In this document: piece by piece, positions 12,251 to 22,278 of the stretch
How positions within the stretch are numbered: position 1 is the first letter of the stretch
Layout of the letters: each line of letters opens with the position of its first letter
NCBI GenBank assembly: GCA_023055425.1
Contig: JALGPY010000008.1
Location: 19,379,359 to 19,443,358 of the forward strand
Direction of reading: 5' to 3'
Length of the DNA: 64,000 bases
Source of the DNA: Linanthus parryae
Taxonomy: Eukaryota > Streptophyta > Magnoliopsida > Ericales > Polemoniaceae
Notes under the pieces: generated by a model
Told to the model about the DNA's origin: nothing
Databases searched by the model: none
Seen by the model: the letters and a program-made list of their open reading frames with translations, nothing else
Translations under genes and position numbers: made by a program

Positions 12251-12989
12251 AAAGCTGATGGCAAAATTGCACCAGAGGTACCCATAGTTTAATTTCCTTG
12301 TGGATTTAGTACCCATACTTTAAAATCACGCAGTCACGGTACTAAACTTTCAAATATTATGCATTGCAGGTACCCATTAGTAACTCCATTACAATTAGTG
12401 GATGGAAAAGTTAAACTGGGGTTTTTATGTCACTTCCCACTTTTGTTGGGACTAAAAATAAAATAAAATATCTCAAAGAAAATTTTCTCTTTTTTCCTTT
12501 GAAATTTGCTTACCACAGCAACGCCTCCTTGCTTCTCATTTGCCAGCGAAAACCCAGCCAGTCGGCGAAAACTCATTTGACCACTCAATTGACCATAAAC
12601 CCTAACCTGGAGGCTCAAATTCGAAAGAGAGCATACGAATGTCAACAACTGGTACTTGAATTCCTAGCCCTAGAAATCAAATCCAGAAACCAACTGGTAC
12701 ATGAATGGCACCGCCGCTGCTTCTTCTTCTTGGTTGCCGGTCAATGAGGAGACAACATAGAGAGAGAGAAGGACGGCGCTGGTTGCGACTGCGTCGGGTT
12801 TTTCTGGGTCGGGTATGGGTTTCTTTTCCGAGGCGCAAGGCTATTGTGCAGCTGTTCATCGATTGCTTCTCGTTCGGAGGTTTGCTTCGTCAAAGTCGTC
12901 CTCACTCTCTGTATTCGCTGCTACACAAAGGTCGCTGATGTTGTTAGCTCCAGCTATTTCCACGAGAAGCATAGTCAAGTGGGTGGTAC

Positions 12990-13680
12990 TGTTAGAAAAC
13001 TTTGAATTTTGGATAGTAAAATATGTAGAGTTTAATTCTCATTTGGAGATGGTAAATCTACAATTGAGAGTTGTCCAAAATAAGTTACGGGTGAATGAAA
13101 ATTATTGTAAATTATGGGTGTACAAATAGGTCCTTCGATGGACGCAAATTAACTTTGGGTGCGTTATTAAAGTCACAAATTAATAATTGTTGGAATTGCT
13201 AATAATTTTATCAGTTATCGACCAAATTTAGTTATTGTTAGTTACTAACGTCTAAAGTTAGTTATTACCATGAATAGACACATCTATTCATTTTCACCCC
13301 TTTGAAGGGTCACCCACTCTATTATAAATAGAGGGCTTCAACTTTCAGAATTTGAATTCCTATATTCTAATTCAATTTCTTCAAGAGAGGTACCATGTCA
13401 TTGCGGTTCGTAGGGTGTAAGCGGTGTACTGACTTCTTGCACGGTGAGAGACGATTATCCTGGGAGGCGATTTGTTCCGGATCAAGCAGTACCAAAGGAA
13501 GCAAATAAAGCCTTAAGGACATCGAGCCAATGCTCGAGATCGTTTCTAAAACTATTTATATTCGACGACATTTATAAGTATTTCAATTTGTCTTTATTTA
13601 GTTACTTTTTATCATGCGATTCTGTTTCCGCTTCTTCTCCATCTTCTTATTTTCGGTCCAGTTTCGATTGTTCTCCAACA
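12990..13680 (+). repeat. 5' LTR of the copia element
   Basis: 691 bp, from TGTTAGAAAAC to TTCTCCAACA. A TATA box (TATAAATA) lies at 13323-13330 and probably drives transcription. Relative to the 3' LTR it lacks about 80 bp just downstream of this box; the deletion lies between two copies of CTTC, suggesting a microhomology event. Confidence 0.92.
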
Positions 13681-13756
13681 ATCTTAAGGCTTTACGTGTC
13701 GAAACTGGTTTTTGGCGCTTCTTTGGTTTTCAAGTCGGGTTTAATTAATTTTTTGT

Positions 13757-14997
13757 AAATCTGAGAGTTTCATAGTACTCACAGATTGTTGTATTAAAGA
13801 GTTTTTATAGCACTCATTAATACAACGAGTTGCAAAGAGTTTTTATAGTACTCATTGCATGAAAAATATGGTTTGCCGATTTGTATCATTGGAGAGTGAA
13901 TTTTGCTCTGCAAAAATTCAGCATGCATAAGCTGGGGGCAGAATTGTATTTTGTCGTTTAGACATTGATAACGATCTCGGATCAATTTTCGTAAAACATG
14001 AAAATTGTAGATAACGAAAAAATGAAGCACTGTGTGAAAACGGTGCATCAATCGGAGTTGTAAACCTCAAGATATCGTTGTTCAAAGCTGCTGGTCTGTG
14101 ATAGAATTTTGTACAAATTCTGACTTCGGTTTTCGAAGGATACCTGGAGCTACAGACCTCGGATCAAGGCGAGTCATATATGAAAATTGTGTAGCTCGAC
14201 GAGACGAATCTAGTGGATATGGTCTTGATGTCAGATTCATAAAATCAAGTTTCCATAATCATGGTCAAAGTTTCTGAAAAATGATATCGTACCAAGCCGA
14301 ATAGTCTATGCAATTAAATTTCAGAAAGTTGTCACGTCTAAAAGTGTAGGCCATATTTTGAGACGTAAGAATTTGGTTTCTTCATATATGAAATAAAAAA
14401 GGATCCAAACTTAGTCTTGAATCCGGAAAAAAAAAGTTTTAGTAGTTGTTACGCACGACATGTGTGTGGGCAATGGAACGTTCAAAATTAAGAAAATGAA
14501 CGTGATACTCTATAATAGAGTAGGTCGCTTCATGTTAATTTTGATTTAATTCACGAATTCATTGAATGTGATTATTCAATGTTTCTGGATATTTCGAAAT
14601 AAAAGTTTCGTAGGAGATGATTTTAAACTAACATAAGTACATTGTTGTCATCCGTTAGTTTAAAGCATGTTGATCTTGAATATTCGTATTCAAATATTTT
14701 CGTTGTAAAACGGAAACATGTCGTATGCCTTGTGGGGGTCTCTTTATCAATAGATCAATTATTGGACGTACCAAGAGTTTCAAGGACTCATGGAAATCCA
14801 AGAGTTTCAAAGTACTCATGGGTTATCGATTTAGTTTCTTGCAAATCAAGAGTTTTTATAGTACTTATGGTTTGTTATTAAACTAAATCACGACGTCATT
14901 TGGTAGAGTACATATATCAAGAGTTTCAAAGTACTCATGGACATTGATAAATAAATCAAGTGCTTCATAGCATATATATGATTTATTTAATCAATGT
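13757..14997 (+). repeat. Array of about eight related hairpins in the copia leader
   Basis: Eight copies of a motif related to GAGTTTCAAAGTACTC occur in two clusters: three at 13763-13857 and five at 14772-14980. In most copies GAGT pairs with ACTC, then an A faces an A, then an outer stem of different sequence in each copy pairs with itself. Examples: AATCTG/CAGATT (13758-13763, 13782-13787); GTTGTATTA/TAATACAAC (13788-13796, 13818-13826); TGCAA/TTGCA (13831-13835, 13855-13859); GATTTAGTTT/AAACTAAATC (14828-14837, 14880-14889); and an 18-bp stem at 14941-14958 with 14979-14997, whose central motif is diverged. The copies near 14772 and 14918 have only 3 outer pairs. Function is unknown. The place, between the 5' LTR and pol, is where packaging or dimerisation signals lie in retroelement RNA. 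Confidence 0.8.
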
Positions 14998-15059
14998 GTA
15001 TATGTACTTGAATTAGGCATACGAATGGAACCACTTTTATTTCGGCATCCGTTCGACCA

Positions 15060-17510
15060 ATTGAAAACAAAATTCTACGCCTCTTGAATTAATCCATACG
15101 GATATTTGTGATTTGAAGTTTCTTCAAACAAGAGGTGGAAAGAAGTAATTCATTACGTTTATAGATGATTGCACACGATATTGCTATGTCTATCTTCTAC
15201 GAAGTAAAGATGAAGCAATTGACATGTTCAAACACTATAAAAATGAAGTGGAAAATCAATTGGGAAAGAAAATTAAAATGGTGCGTAGCGACCGTGGTGG
15301 AGAATACGAAGCCCCACTTAAGGACATATGTCTAGAAAGTGGAATTATCCACCAAACTACGGCACCCTATTCGCCTGAACAAAATGGCGTAGCCGAGAGG
15401 AAGAATAGGACTTAAAAAGAGATGCTTAATACATTACTCCTAAGTTCGGGATTACTACAGAACTTGTGGGGGAAGCCCTATTAACGGCCAACCACATCCT
15501 TAATATGATACCTCGCAAATATGTTGGCAAAACTCCATATGAATTATGGAAAGGAAAACCGCCATCTTACAAATACCTCAAAGTGTGGGGGTGTCTCGCA
15601 AAAGTGGCAATACTAGTACCTAAAAAGGTGAAACTTGGACCGAATAATGTAGATTGCTTCTTTATCGGGTATGCTCGTACTAGTAGTGCATATCTATTTT
15701 TGGTTATCAAATCAAAAATCGAAGACATACACGAAATAAATATTTTTGAGTCATGCAACGCATCATTCTTCGAAGATGTATTCTATACAAAGAGAAGAAT
15801 GAACAAAGTTCTAACAAAAGAACACGGGAATCAACATCCCAAGAGTCCGAAACGGAAAATGAACCTAGACGTAGCAAGCGGGCAAAAGTTGCTACATTAT
15901 TTGGCCCAAATTTTCTAACCTACTTGGTAGAAAATGAGCCTCAAACCTACAAGGAAGCTATGTCTAGTATCGAGGCGTCGTATTGGAAAGAAGCAGTGAA
16001 TATGAAAATTGATCCATACTTCAAAAATATACTTGGGAATTGGTGAGTCTTCCACTAGGAAGTAAAGCGTTAGGCTATAAGTGAGTTTTTCAGCGGAAGC
16101 TTAAACCTGAAGGTTCAATCGACAAGTATAAGCCTAGACTTGTCGCAAAAGGTTATAAACAAAAGGAAGGTATTGATTATTTCGATACCTACTCACCAGT
16201 TACAAAGGATAACGTCCATTCGCATGCTTATAGCTATTGCAGCTATAAATAATCTTGAAATTCACCAAATGGACGTTAAGACTGCATTCTTAAAGGGTGA
16301 ATTAGACGAAGAGATTTAAATGGAACAACCTGAGGGTTTTATTGCTCCTGGGCAAGAAAATAAGGTATGTCGTTTGGTGAAATCTCAATACGGTCTCAAA
16401 CAAGCTCCGAAACAATGGCATATCAAATTTGATAATACTATGTTATCAAATGAATTTCATATTAGTGAATGCGACAAGTGTGTTTATACTAAAACCACTC
16501 TTGATGGATATGTCATCGTGTGCTTGTACGTTGATGATATGTTAATTATGGGAAGTAATTCAACTATCATTAAAACAACTAAGAAGATGTTGTCAACAAA
16601 CTTCTAAATGAAGGATATGGGTATTGCTGACGTTATTTTAGGGATGAAAATCACAAGAACGACGAATGGATACTCATTATCTCAATCGCACTATGTTGGG
16701 AAGATTCTTGAGAAATTCGACAAGAACGATGGCAAGATAGTTAAGACTCCCGTGGATCTTAATTTACATCTCGCCAAGAATCATGGTGCAAGTATTAGAC
16801 AAGTCGAATATGCTCAAGTAATTGGTTGTTTAATGTACCTCATGAATTGTACGAGACCGGATATTGCTCAAGCAGTTGGAAAGTTAAGTCAATTCACAAG
16901 TAATCCAAGTGATAAACACTGGAAAGGAGTGACTCGAGTGCTAAAATATTTAAGATATACTTTAGCATATGGACTACACTATAGTAGGTATCATGCGGTA
17001 CTGGAAGGGTATAGTTATGCCAACTGGATATCGGATACATTGGACTCTAAGTCCACAAGCGGGTATGTCTTTACCCTTGGAGGTGCAGCCGTGTCTTGGA
17101 AGTCTTCTAAACAAACTTGCATCGCAAGATCCACAATGGAATCAAAATTTATTGCTTTGATTAAAATCGGAGAGGAAGCTGAATGGCTTCGTCAATTTTT
17201 AGAAGAACTTCCGATGTGGCCAAAACCGGTGCAGGCTATCTGCATTCATTGCGATAGTCAGTCGGCAATCGGAAAGGGCCAAAGCACCATCTACAATGGC
17301 AAGTCTAGACATATACGTCGTAGACATAACACCATTGGACATTTGCTCTCGAACAGAATTGTATCGATCGATCGTGTGAAAAGTAAGTAAAAATTAGCGG
17401 ATCCGCTGCCCATAGGGTTAACAAGAGAGCAATTGTTTACGTCGTCAAGGGGATTGGGATAAAGCCTATCTCTCTGAGTTGCACGTAACAGAAAACCCAA
17501 CCTAGATGAC
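15060..17510 (+). pseudogene. Copia pol remnant: integrase core, reverse transcriptase, RNase H
   Basis: Integrase core remains start near 15060. Recognisable pieces are TRGGKK with FITFIDDCTRYCYVYLL in broken frame (15130-15205), SDRGGEYEA (15287-15313), YSPEQNGVAERKNRT (15369-15413) and YELWKGKPPSYKYLKVWGCL (15538-15597). The reverse transcriptase follows, with KSQYGLKQAPKQW (16380-16418) and the catalytic YVDDM (16528-16542). RNase H follows to about 17390, with SWKSSKQ and [10 protein letters not shown]. Stops occur at 15414 (ACT TAA), 16318, 16605 and elsewhere, and the frame shifts several times. No product can be made from this copy. Confidence 0.88.
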
Positions 17511-18067
17511 TGGAGATCCCAAGAACTAGGTTCAAAAGGGACAACCTAATTACTGTGCAAATATAGTCACTGTAGGAAATTTTATTTCCAAACCCATTCT
17601 TATGACGACACGGAGTGACGCATGCATTGGTAAGGATAAGCGATTAGCTTTTAATGAGCTCATACCTTGGGGATAAAACCAAGTGGAGTATGGCAAGATA
17701 CTCATTATGAGACTCACCTATATGAGTGGGAACTGGCGGCCGGTTCTAGGAGAATGACGAGGCTAAATTCTCTAAGACCACTCATGAAACCAGGATTAAG
17801 TGCTCCAAAGCCAAAACGGACACGACAATGAGAACTTAATATGGAAGGATGATAACCGTGTGGGTACTATTGTCTACGTATACACTACGGAAAGCAGTTC
17901 AAGGTGTTTCACCACTGACAATCCAGTATATCCGATAGTATTCCACTAAGGGAGGTTCAAGGTCCTTGGCCACCTTCTCGATGCGATTATCATTCGTTTG
18001 GTATCTCTCTAAATCTCCTCTTTCATTATTCCGGCTCTTATGCCAATTTTTCATTCATGTGGGGGAT

Positions 18068-18838
18068 TGTTGGAAAACTTTGAATTTTGGATAGTAAAAT
18101 ATGTAGAGTTTAATTCTCATTTGGAGATGGTAAATCTACAATTGAGAGTTGTCCAAAATAAGTTACGGGTGAATGAAAATTATTGTAAATTATGGGTGTA
18201 CAAATAGGTTCTTCGATGGACGCAAATTAACTTTGGGTGCGTTATTAAAGTCACAAATTAATAATTGTTGGAATTGCTAATAATTTTATTAGTTATCGAC
18301 CAAAGTTAGTTATTGTTAGTTACTAACGTCCAAAGTTAGTTATTACCATGAATAGACACATCTATTCATTTTCACCCCTTTGAAGGGTCACCCACTCTAT
18401 TAAAAATAGAGGGCTTCTCCACCCATTTGTGCATCCTAACATTTCCTTCTACTCTCCTAATTCCCTACAAAGTCCTCCTAGACTTTGTAGAACCTTCAAC
18501 TTTCAGAATTTGAATTCCTATATTCTAATTCAATTTCTTCAAGAGAGGTACCATGCCATTGCGGTTCGTAGGGTGTAAGCGGTGTACTGACTTCTTGTAC
18601 GGTGAGAGACGATTATCCTGGGAGACGATTTGTTCCGGATCAAGCAGTACCAAAGGGAGCAAATAAAGCCTTAAGGACATCGAGCCAATGCTCGAGATCG
18701 TTTCTAAAACTATTTATATTCGACGACATTTGTAAGTATTTCAATTTGTCTTTATTTAGTTACTTTTTATCATGCGATTCTGTTTCTGCTTCTTCTCCAT
18801 CTTCTTATTTTCGGTCCAGTTTCGATTGTTCTCCAACA
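18068..18838 (+). repeat. 3' LTR of the copia element
   Basis: 771 bp, TGTTGGAAAAC to CTCCAACA, preceded by a polypurine tract. The TATA box position reads TAAAAATA here instead of TATAAATA, so promoter activity of this copy may be weaker. It retains the 80 bp missing from the 5' LTR. Confidence 0.92.
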
Positions 18839-19428
18839 GGTACCATTTGAAATGCAGACAAACTTTTGATTTCTCTAAATCTTACTAGAACAAAAGTAGG
18901 GCTTGCTTATTCATTCTCCTGAAAGCTATGAGTCTGTCAATTGGGTGTTCATGATTTAGCTAAATTAGTGATTGGGGATATGAAAATTGATGGGCATTCA
19001 TCTAATGGTTCATTTTTGGAGTTACTTGAGTGTTTCGAATTTGAGTATCCAGGATGAGGGTTTATGGTCAGTTGATGGGTTTAGTTCGGACTGGCTGGGT
19101 TTTTGCCGGCAAACAAGAACTAAGGAGGTGGCGGTGTGTGCAACAGAGTTATTTTGTTTTAGAAACCAAAAAAGAGGTTTGTTATAATAGTAAAACCTGC
19201 CATAAGAATCATATATTTTGATTTTATGGTCAACCATAGTGGGAAATGACATGAAACCCTAGTTTAAAGTTTTTCATTCACTAAATGTAACGGAGTTACT
19301 AGTGGGTACCTGCAATGCATGATATTTGAAAGTTTAGTACCGTGACTGCATGATTTTAAAGTATGGATATTAAATTCACAAGAAAATTAAACTATGGGTA
19401 CCTCTGCTGCAATTTTGCCAAAGCTGAT

Positions 19429-20330
19429 AAGTTCGGGATTTACATCTTTAATGTGATTCGTAGACTGTTACACCAAAGTTGTGGTTTATTTTGCCGCATT
19501 TAAAATGTGACGACTGAGGTCTCACATCCTAAAAATATACTTAATTAGTATGGTCAGAAGTACTTGATGAATTAGAGTATAACAACGTCATTTTACACTT
19601 AGTAAAATCTATCTCATCAAATAGTGGTCAGAAGTACTTGATGAGAGTACAACAACGTCATTTATAGTGCTAAAGCTAAACCTTACTCTCTCGTGTAATT
19701 TTTTTTTATGACGTGAGAACTCGCAGTCGCCACACTTTAGATGGATATTGGGCAAACACCCGTTTTAGTGAATAGTATACAAATTACACTATAGATGTAA
19801 ATTAGTTTATAAAAACTCGGACTGACATGTAAGCAGTTGATGAATCCCAATGTTTGAACTCAAAACTCTTAAGAAAATGACCAAAAACTTAAGAATACAC
19901 ACCCGACTAACTCAACTACACTCTAACGGTCCATCAATTGTAACTTGTGAGTATTGTTCGGGTTCATTTCGCACTTGTTACCATGAATCTAAAATACACT
20001 CGATGAGTAAACTAGTGAAACAATTCAAGGGCCTGTCAACGGATTCGAATGGACGGACCATGATACTGAAGTATTAGTTCGTGGCTGTCATTGCGCCATA
20101 ACAACACATTTTATTTGTTTCAGATACATCAACATCTTCTAGCTTAGAAATAGTCAAACAACATTGGAAAGTGTCACCACCACTTGGAAATTTTCTCCGT
20201 AAAAAGTGTAAAAAGTGATTTCTAGATGATTGGTTACTTATTTGTTCACACTCTCCCTAGACAATTTAAGTAAAAATTGACTTTGGTTTTCTGACCTAAA
20301 CAGTAGGTTAGGTTTGTATGTTACGCATAT
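19429..20330. other. Intergenic DNA
   Basis: No gene seen. A short imperfect tandem duplication (GTGGTCAGAAGTACTTGATGA-like, near 19552 and 19625) is present. The rest is AT-rich without recognisable features. Confidence 0.4.
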
Positions 20331-20588
20331 ACTTCCTCCGTTTCCTTTATATGTTCTTAGGCCTAATTTTATCACTAATCATTGGGTCACTTTGACTTGA
20401 TTATTTGATTAGCAAAACGATACGAGAATTTGATATTATTTTCTTGTGGCTGTGGAGTAAACTTTAATTTACAACGCCATAAAAAAGTTACCAAAAAACC
20501 GCATCGTCTTGCTATCCAAATCCCCGGGTCAAAGTGACATGATTACGGATAAAAAAGTCAAAACAAAAAGAAAAGAAACGGGGAAGTA
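20330..20588. mobile_element. Stowaway MITE (Tc1/mariner type)
   Basis: The body at 20332-20586 (255 bp) begins CTTCCTCCGTTTC and ends GAAACGGGGAAG, inverted-repeat termini typical of Stowaway elements. It is flanked by TA on both sides (20330-20331 and 20587-20588). The interior is AT-rich and non-coding. It lies a few hundred bases beyond the 3' end of the COMMD9-like gene. Confidence 0.85.
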
Positions 20589-21247
20589 GTCTGTAGAAAC
20601 ATACTGCATTAGTCCTGTGAAATTAAGGTACCTTCCCTATAAAAGCAAATACACTGCACAAACGGGAGCCTGTGTCACATGAAAACATCACATAAGCATC
20701 GTGCCTCGTACAACTATCAAATTTTTAGCGCCTAAACTGTTTTCAAAGTATAATTTCAGTCACCTTATTCACTACAGATTATCTTCATCAGATTATTGAG
20801 ATTTTAAGCTGGAACCGAACAGGCTCTAACTGGTTCACTAATAGTTCTGGATACATGATGTGACCCGGTCTAGATTTGTGTGAGCAAAATCTCTACTAAT
20901 ATAACCAAAAAAAAAAAAAAAGAACCGGTGCGATCAAACACATGGACTATAGGTGCTTTGAATTCAATTTCCAGTTTCCTTTTGGCACTCCTCCAATCCG
21001 TTTAACTCTTGTAGGATTAGAGTATACACTCACTACCAACTCTGTTGATCACGGACCTGCCTTGTGCACACACGAGAAAGTTCAGAGTTGAAGATCAACG
21101 ATCCTGCTATCCTCTCAGGAGTTCCTTGGTTGAACTCCTTAAAGCATAAATAGCTGATACCTTCTTCATTCATCGATAGCGGACCCACCTTGTGAACTTG
21201 GTTTTGACGAAGTCCAACTTTCTTGGAAAATCCAGTTGGGGACTAGG
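20589..21247 (-). other. 3' UTR and flank of the COMMD9-like gene
   Basis: It follows the inferred stop codon at 21248-21250 on the minus strand. No coding frame is seen. An A run lies at 20908-20922. The poly(A) site cannot be fixed from sequence. Confidence 0.4.
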
Positions 21248-22242
21248 TTATTGGCCTTCTTTGTCAATCTGCAAAAAAACATATCAGTTGTTAGAAGGGA
21301 CATATAATTGACATAAAAGGACTTGTCAACAGTAGTTATGATAGCAACAATGGCAAGAATAGAATTGATTTGCAACAACCTTATCTAGCAAGAGCACATG
21401 TATGTATGAGTTTGTTTCGATAAGTAGTCTAACTCGAGCCCATGGCTGAAACAACAGACATAAGCTAACAACCTATTCAATTATTGAACCACCGTTCTAT
21501 GTATGACTACAAGCGCAACTCAGAAAACAACACATGTCAGATCAGCGTCGACAGGCAATTTACAAAGCCTTAACAGGGTATCAGCCTAATTCAAGGAGAT
21601 GCAAGTACTCAGAAGTAAATGCTGTAGCTGAATCCATTCAATTGGCACTGAATTTAACCATTTCGCTATTTCATTAGCAAATCCAAAAAAGAAAAGAAAC
21701 AAGCATTCTGGCTAGCAAAAATTGCAATATGGAGGATCTAATTGATTATGGGCACATTGTGGAATTAACAATTGAATCTTTTTGCTGTAAAACATATCGA
21801 GAATCATGAAATTCTGAGAAGTTAAAGTTGGGCAAATGAGGTCGCATTTTACGAATCCGCTTAGACATAAGTTTTGTTCCTACGACCACACAAGTTGCAG
21901 CTTTTTAAGGTTGGGCTCTATAATTATAGAAGCTATTCGATTTGGTCAGCAAAAAATGCAGTAAGCATCTAAGTGAGTGTGGGCGCTAGGGAATGAATCA
22001 TTTGTTGGTGAACATATTGAGAATCTAATATTCTGGGAAGTGGGAGCTATATGCCCTTGGGAAAATAAGGGCCACTCCCTACGAATCCCCTTAAGCTTAA
22101 ATGTTGTTGAGACGGCCACGAAGTTACAGTCTTTTAAAGGTATGCTCTACAGTACATGTTAGCAGTCATTCGAAATATAAAAATTGTGTGTTTTCTTAAA
22201 GCCAACATGAATCTATCAAAAAGAGCTTAGAAATACCAACAA

Positions 22243-22278
<36 letters not shown>

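Larger units (their letters stand above)
12990..18838 (+). mobile_element. Ty1/copia retrotransposon lacking gag and protease
   Basis: The two LTRs are flanked by the 5-bp duplication GGTAC (12985-12989 and 18839-18843). The LTRs begin TGTT and end CAACA. The internal region has a polypurine tract (GTGGGGGAT) directly before the 3' LTR. I see no gag zinc knuckle, no protease motif and no integrase zinc finger. Coding remains start inside the integrase core near 15060 and run through RNase H to about 17510. Some 680 bp of non-coding sequence precede the 3' LTR. The LTRs differ by about 12 substitutions over 690 aligned bases by eye, plus one 80-bp deletion, so the insertion is moderately recent. 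The exact duplication shows it inserted as one unit, though gag could have been lost later. Confidence 0.92.
12251..19428. mobile_element. Mutator-like element (long TIR, 9-bp TSD) split by a copia element
   Basis: The 9-bp direct repeat AAAGCTGAT lies at 12251-12259 and 19420-19428. Inside it, long inverted repeats begin GGCAAAATTGCACCAGAGG on the left and end with the reverse complement of GGCAAAATTGCAGCAGAGG on the right. The inverted homology continues, imperfectly, for about 400 bp (12260-12650 against 19020-19419), including the shared words AAACCCAGCCAGTC and CCATAAACCCT. The 9-bp duplication and long inverted repeats are Mutator hallmarks. Excluding the copia insertion, the element is only about 1.3 kb and shows no transposase, so it is non-autonomous. 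Short open frames in its interior (12686-12960) are not recognisable. Confidence 0.85.

Noticed and set aside
13757..14997. CRISPR-like array
   Set aside because: Repeats are irregularly spaced inside a plant retrotransposon and the flanking words are self-complementary stems, not spacers.
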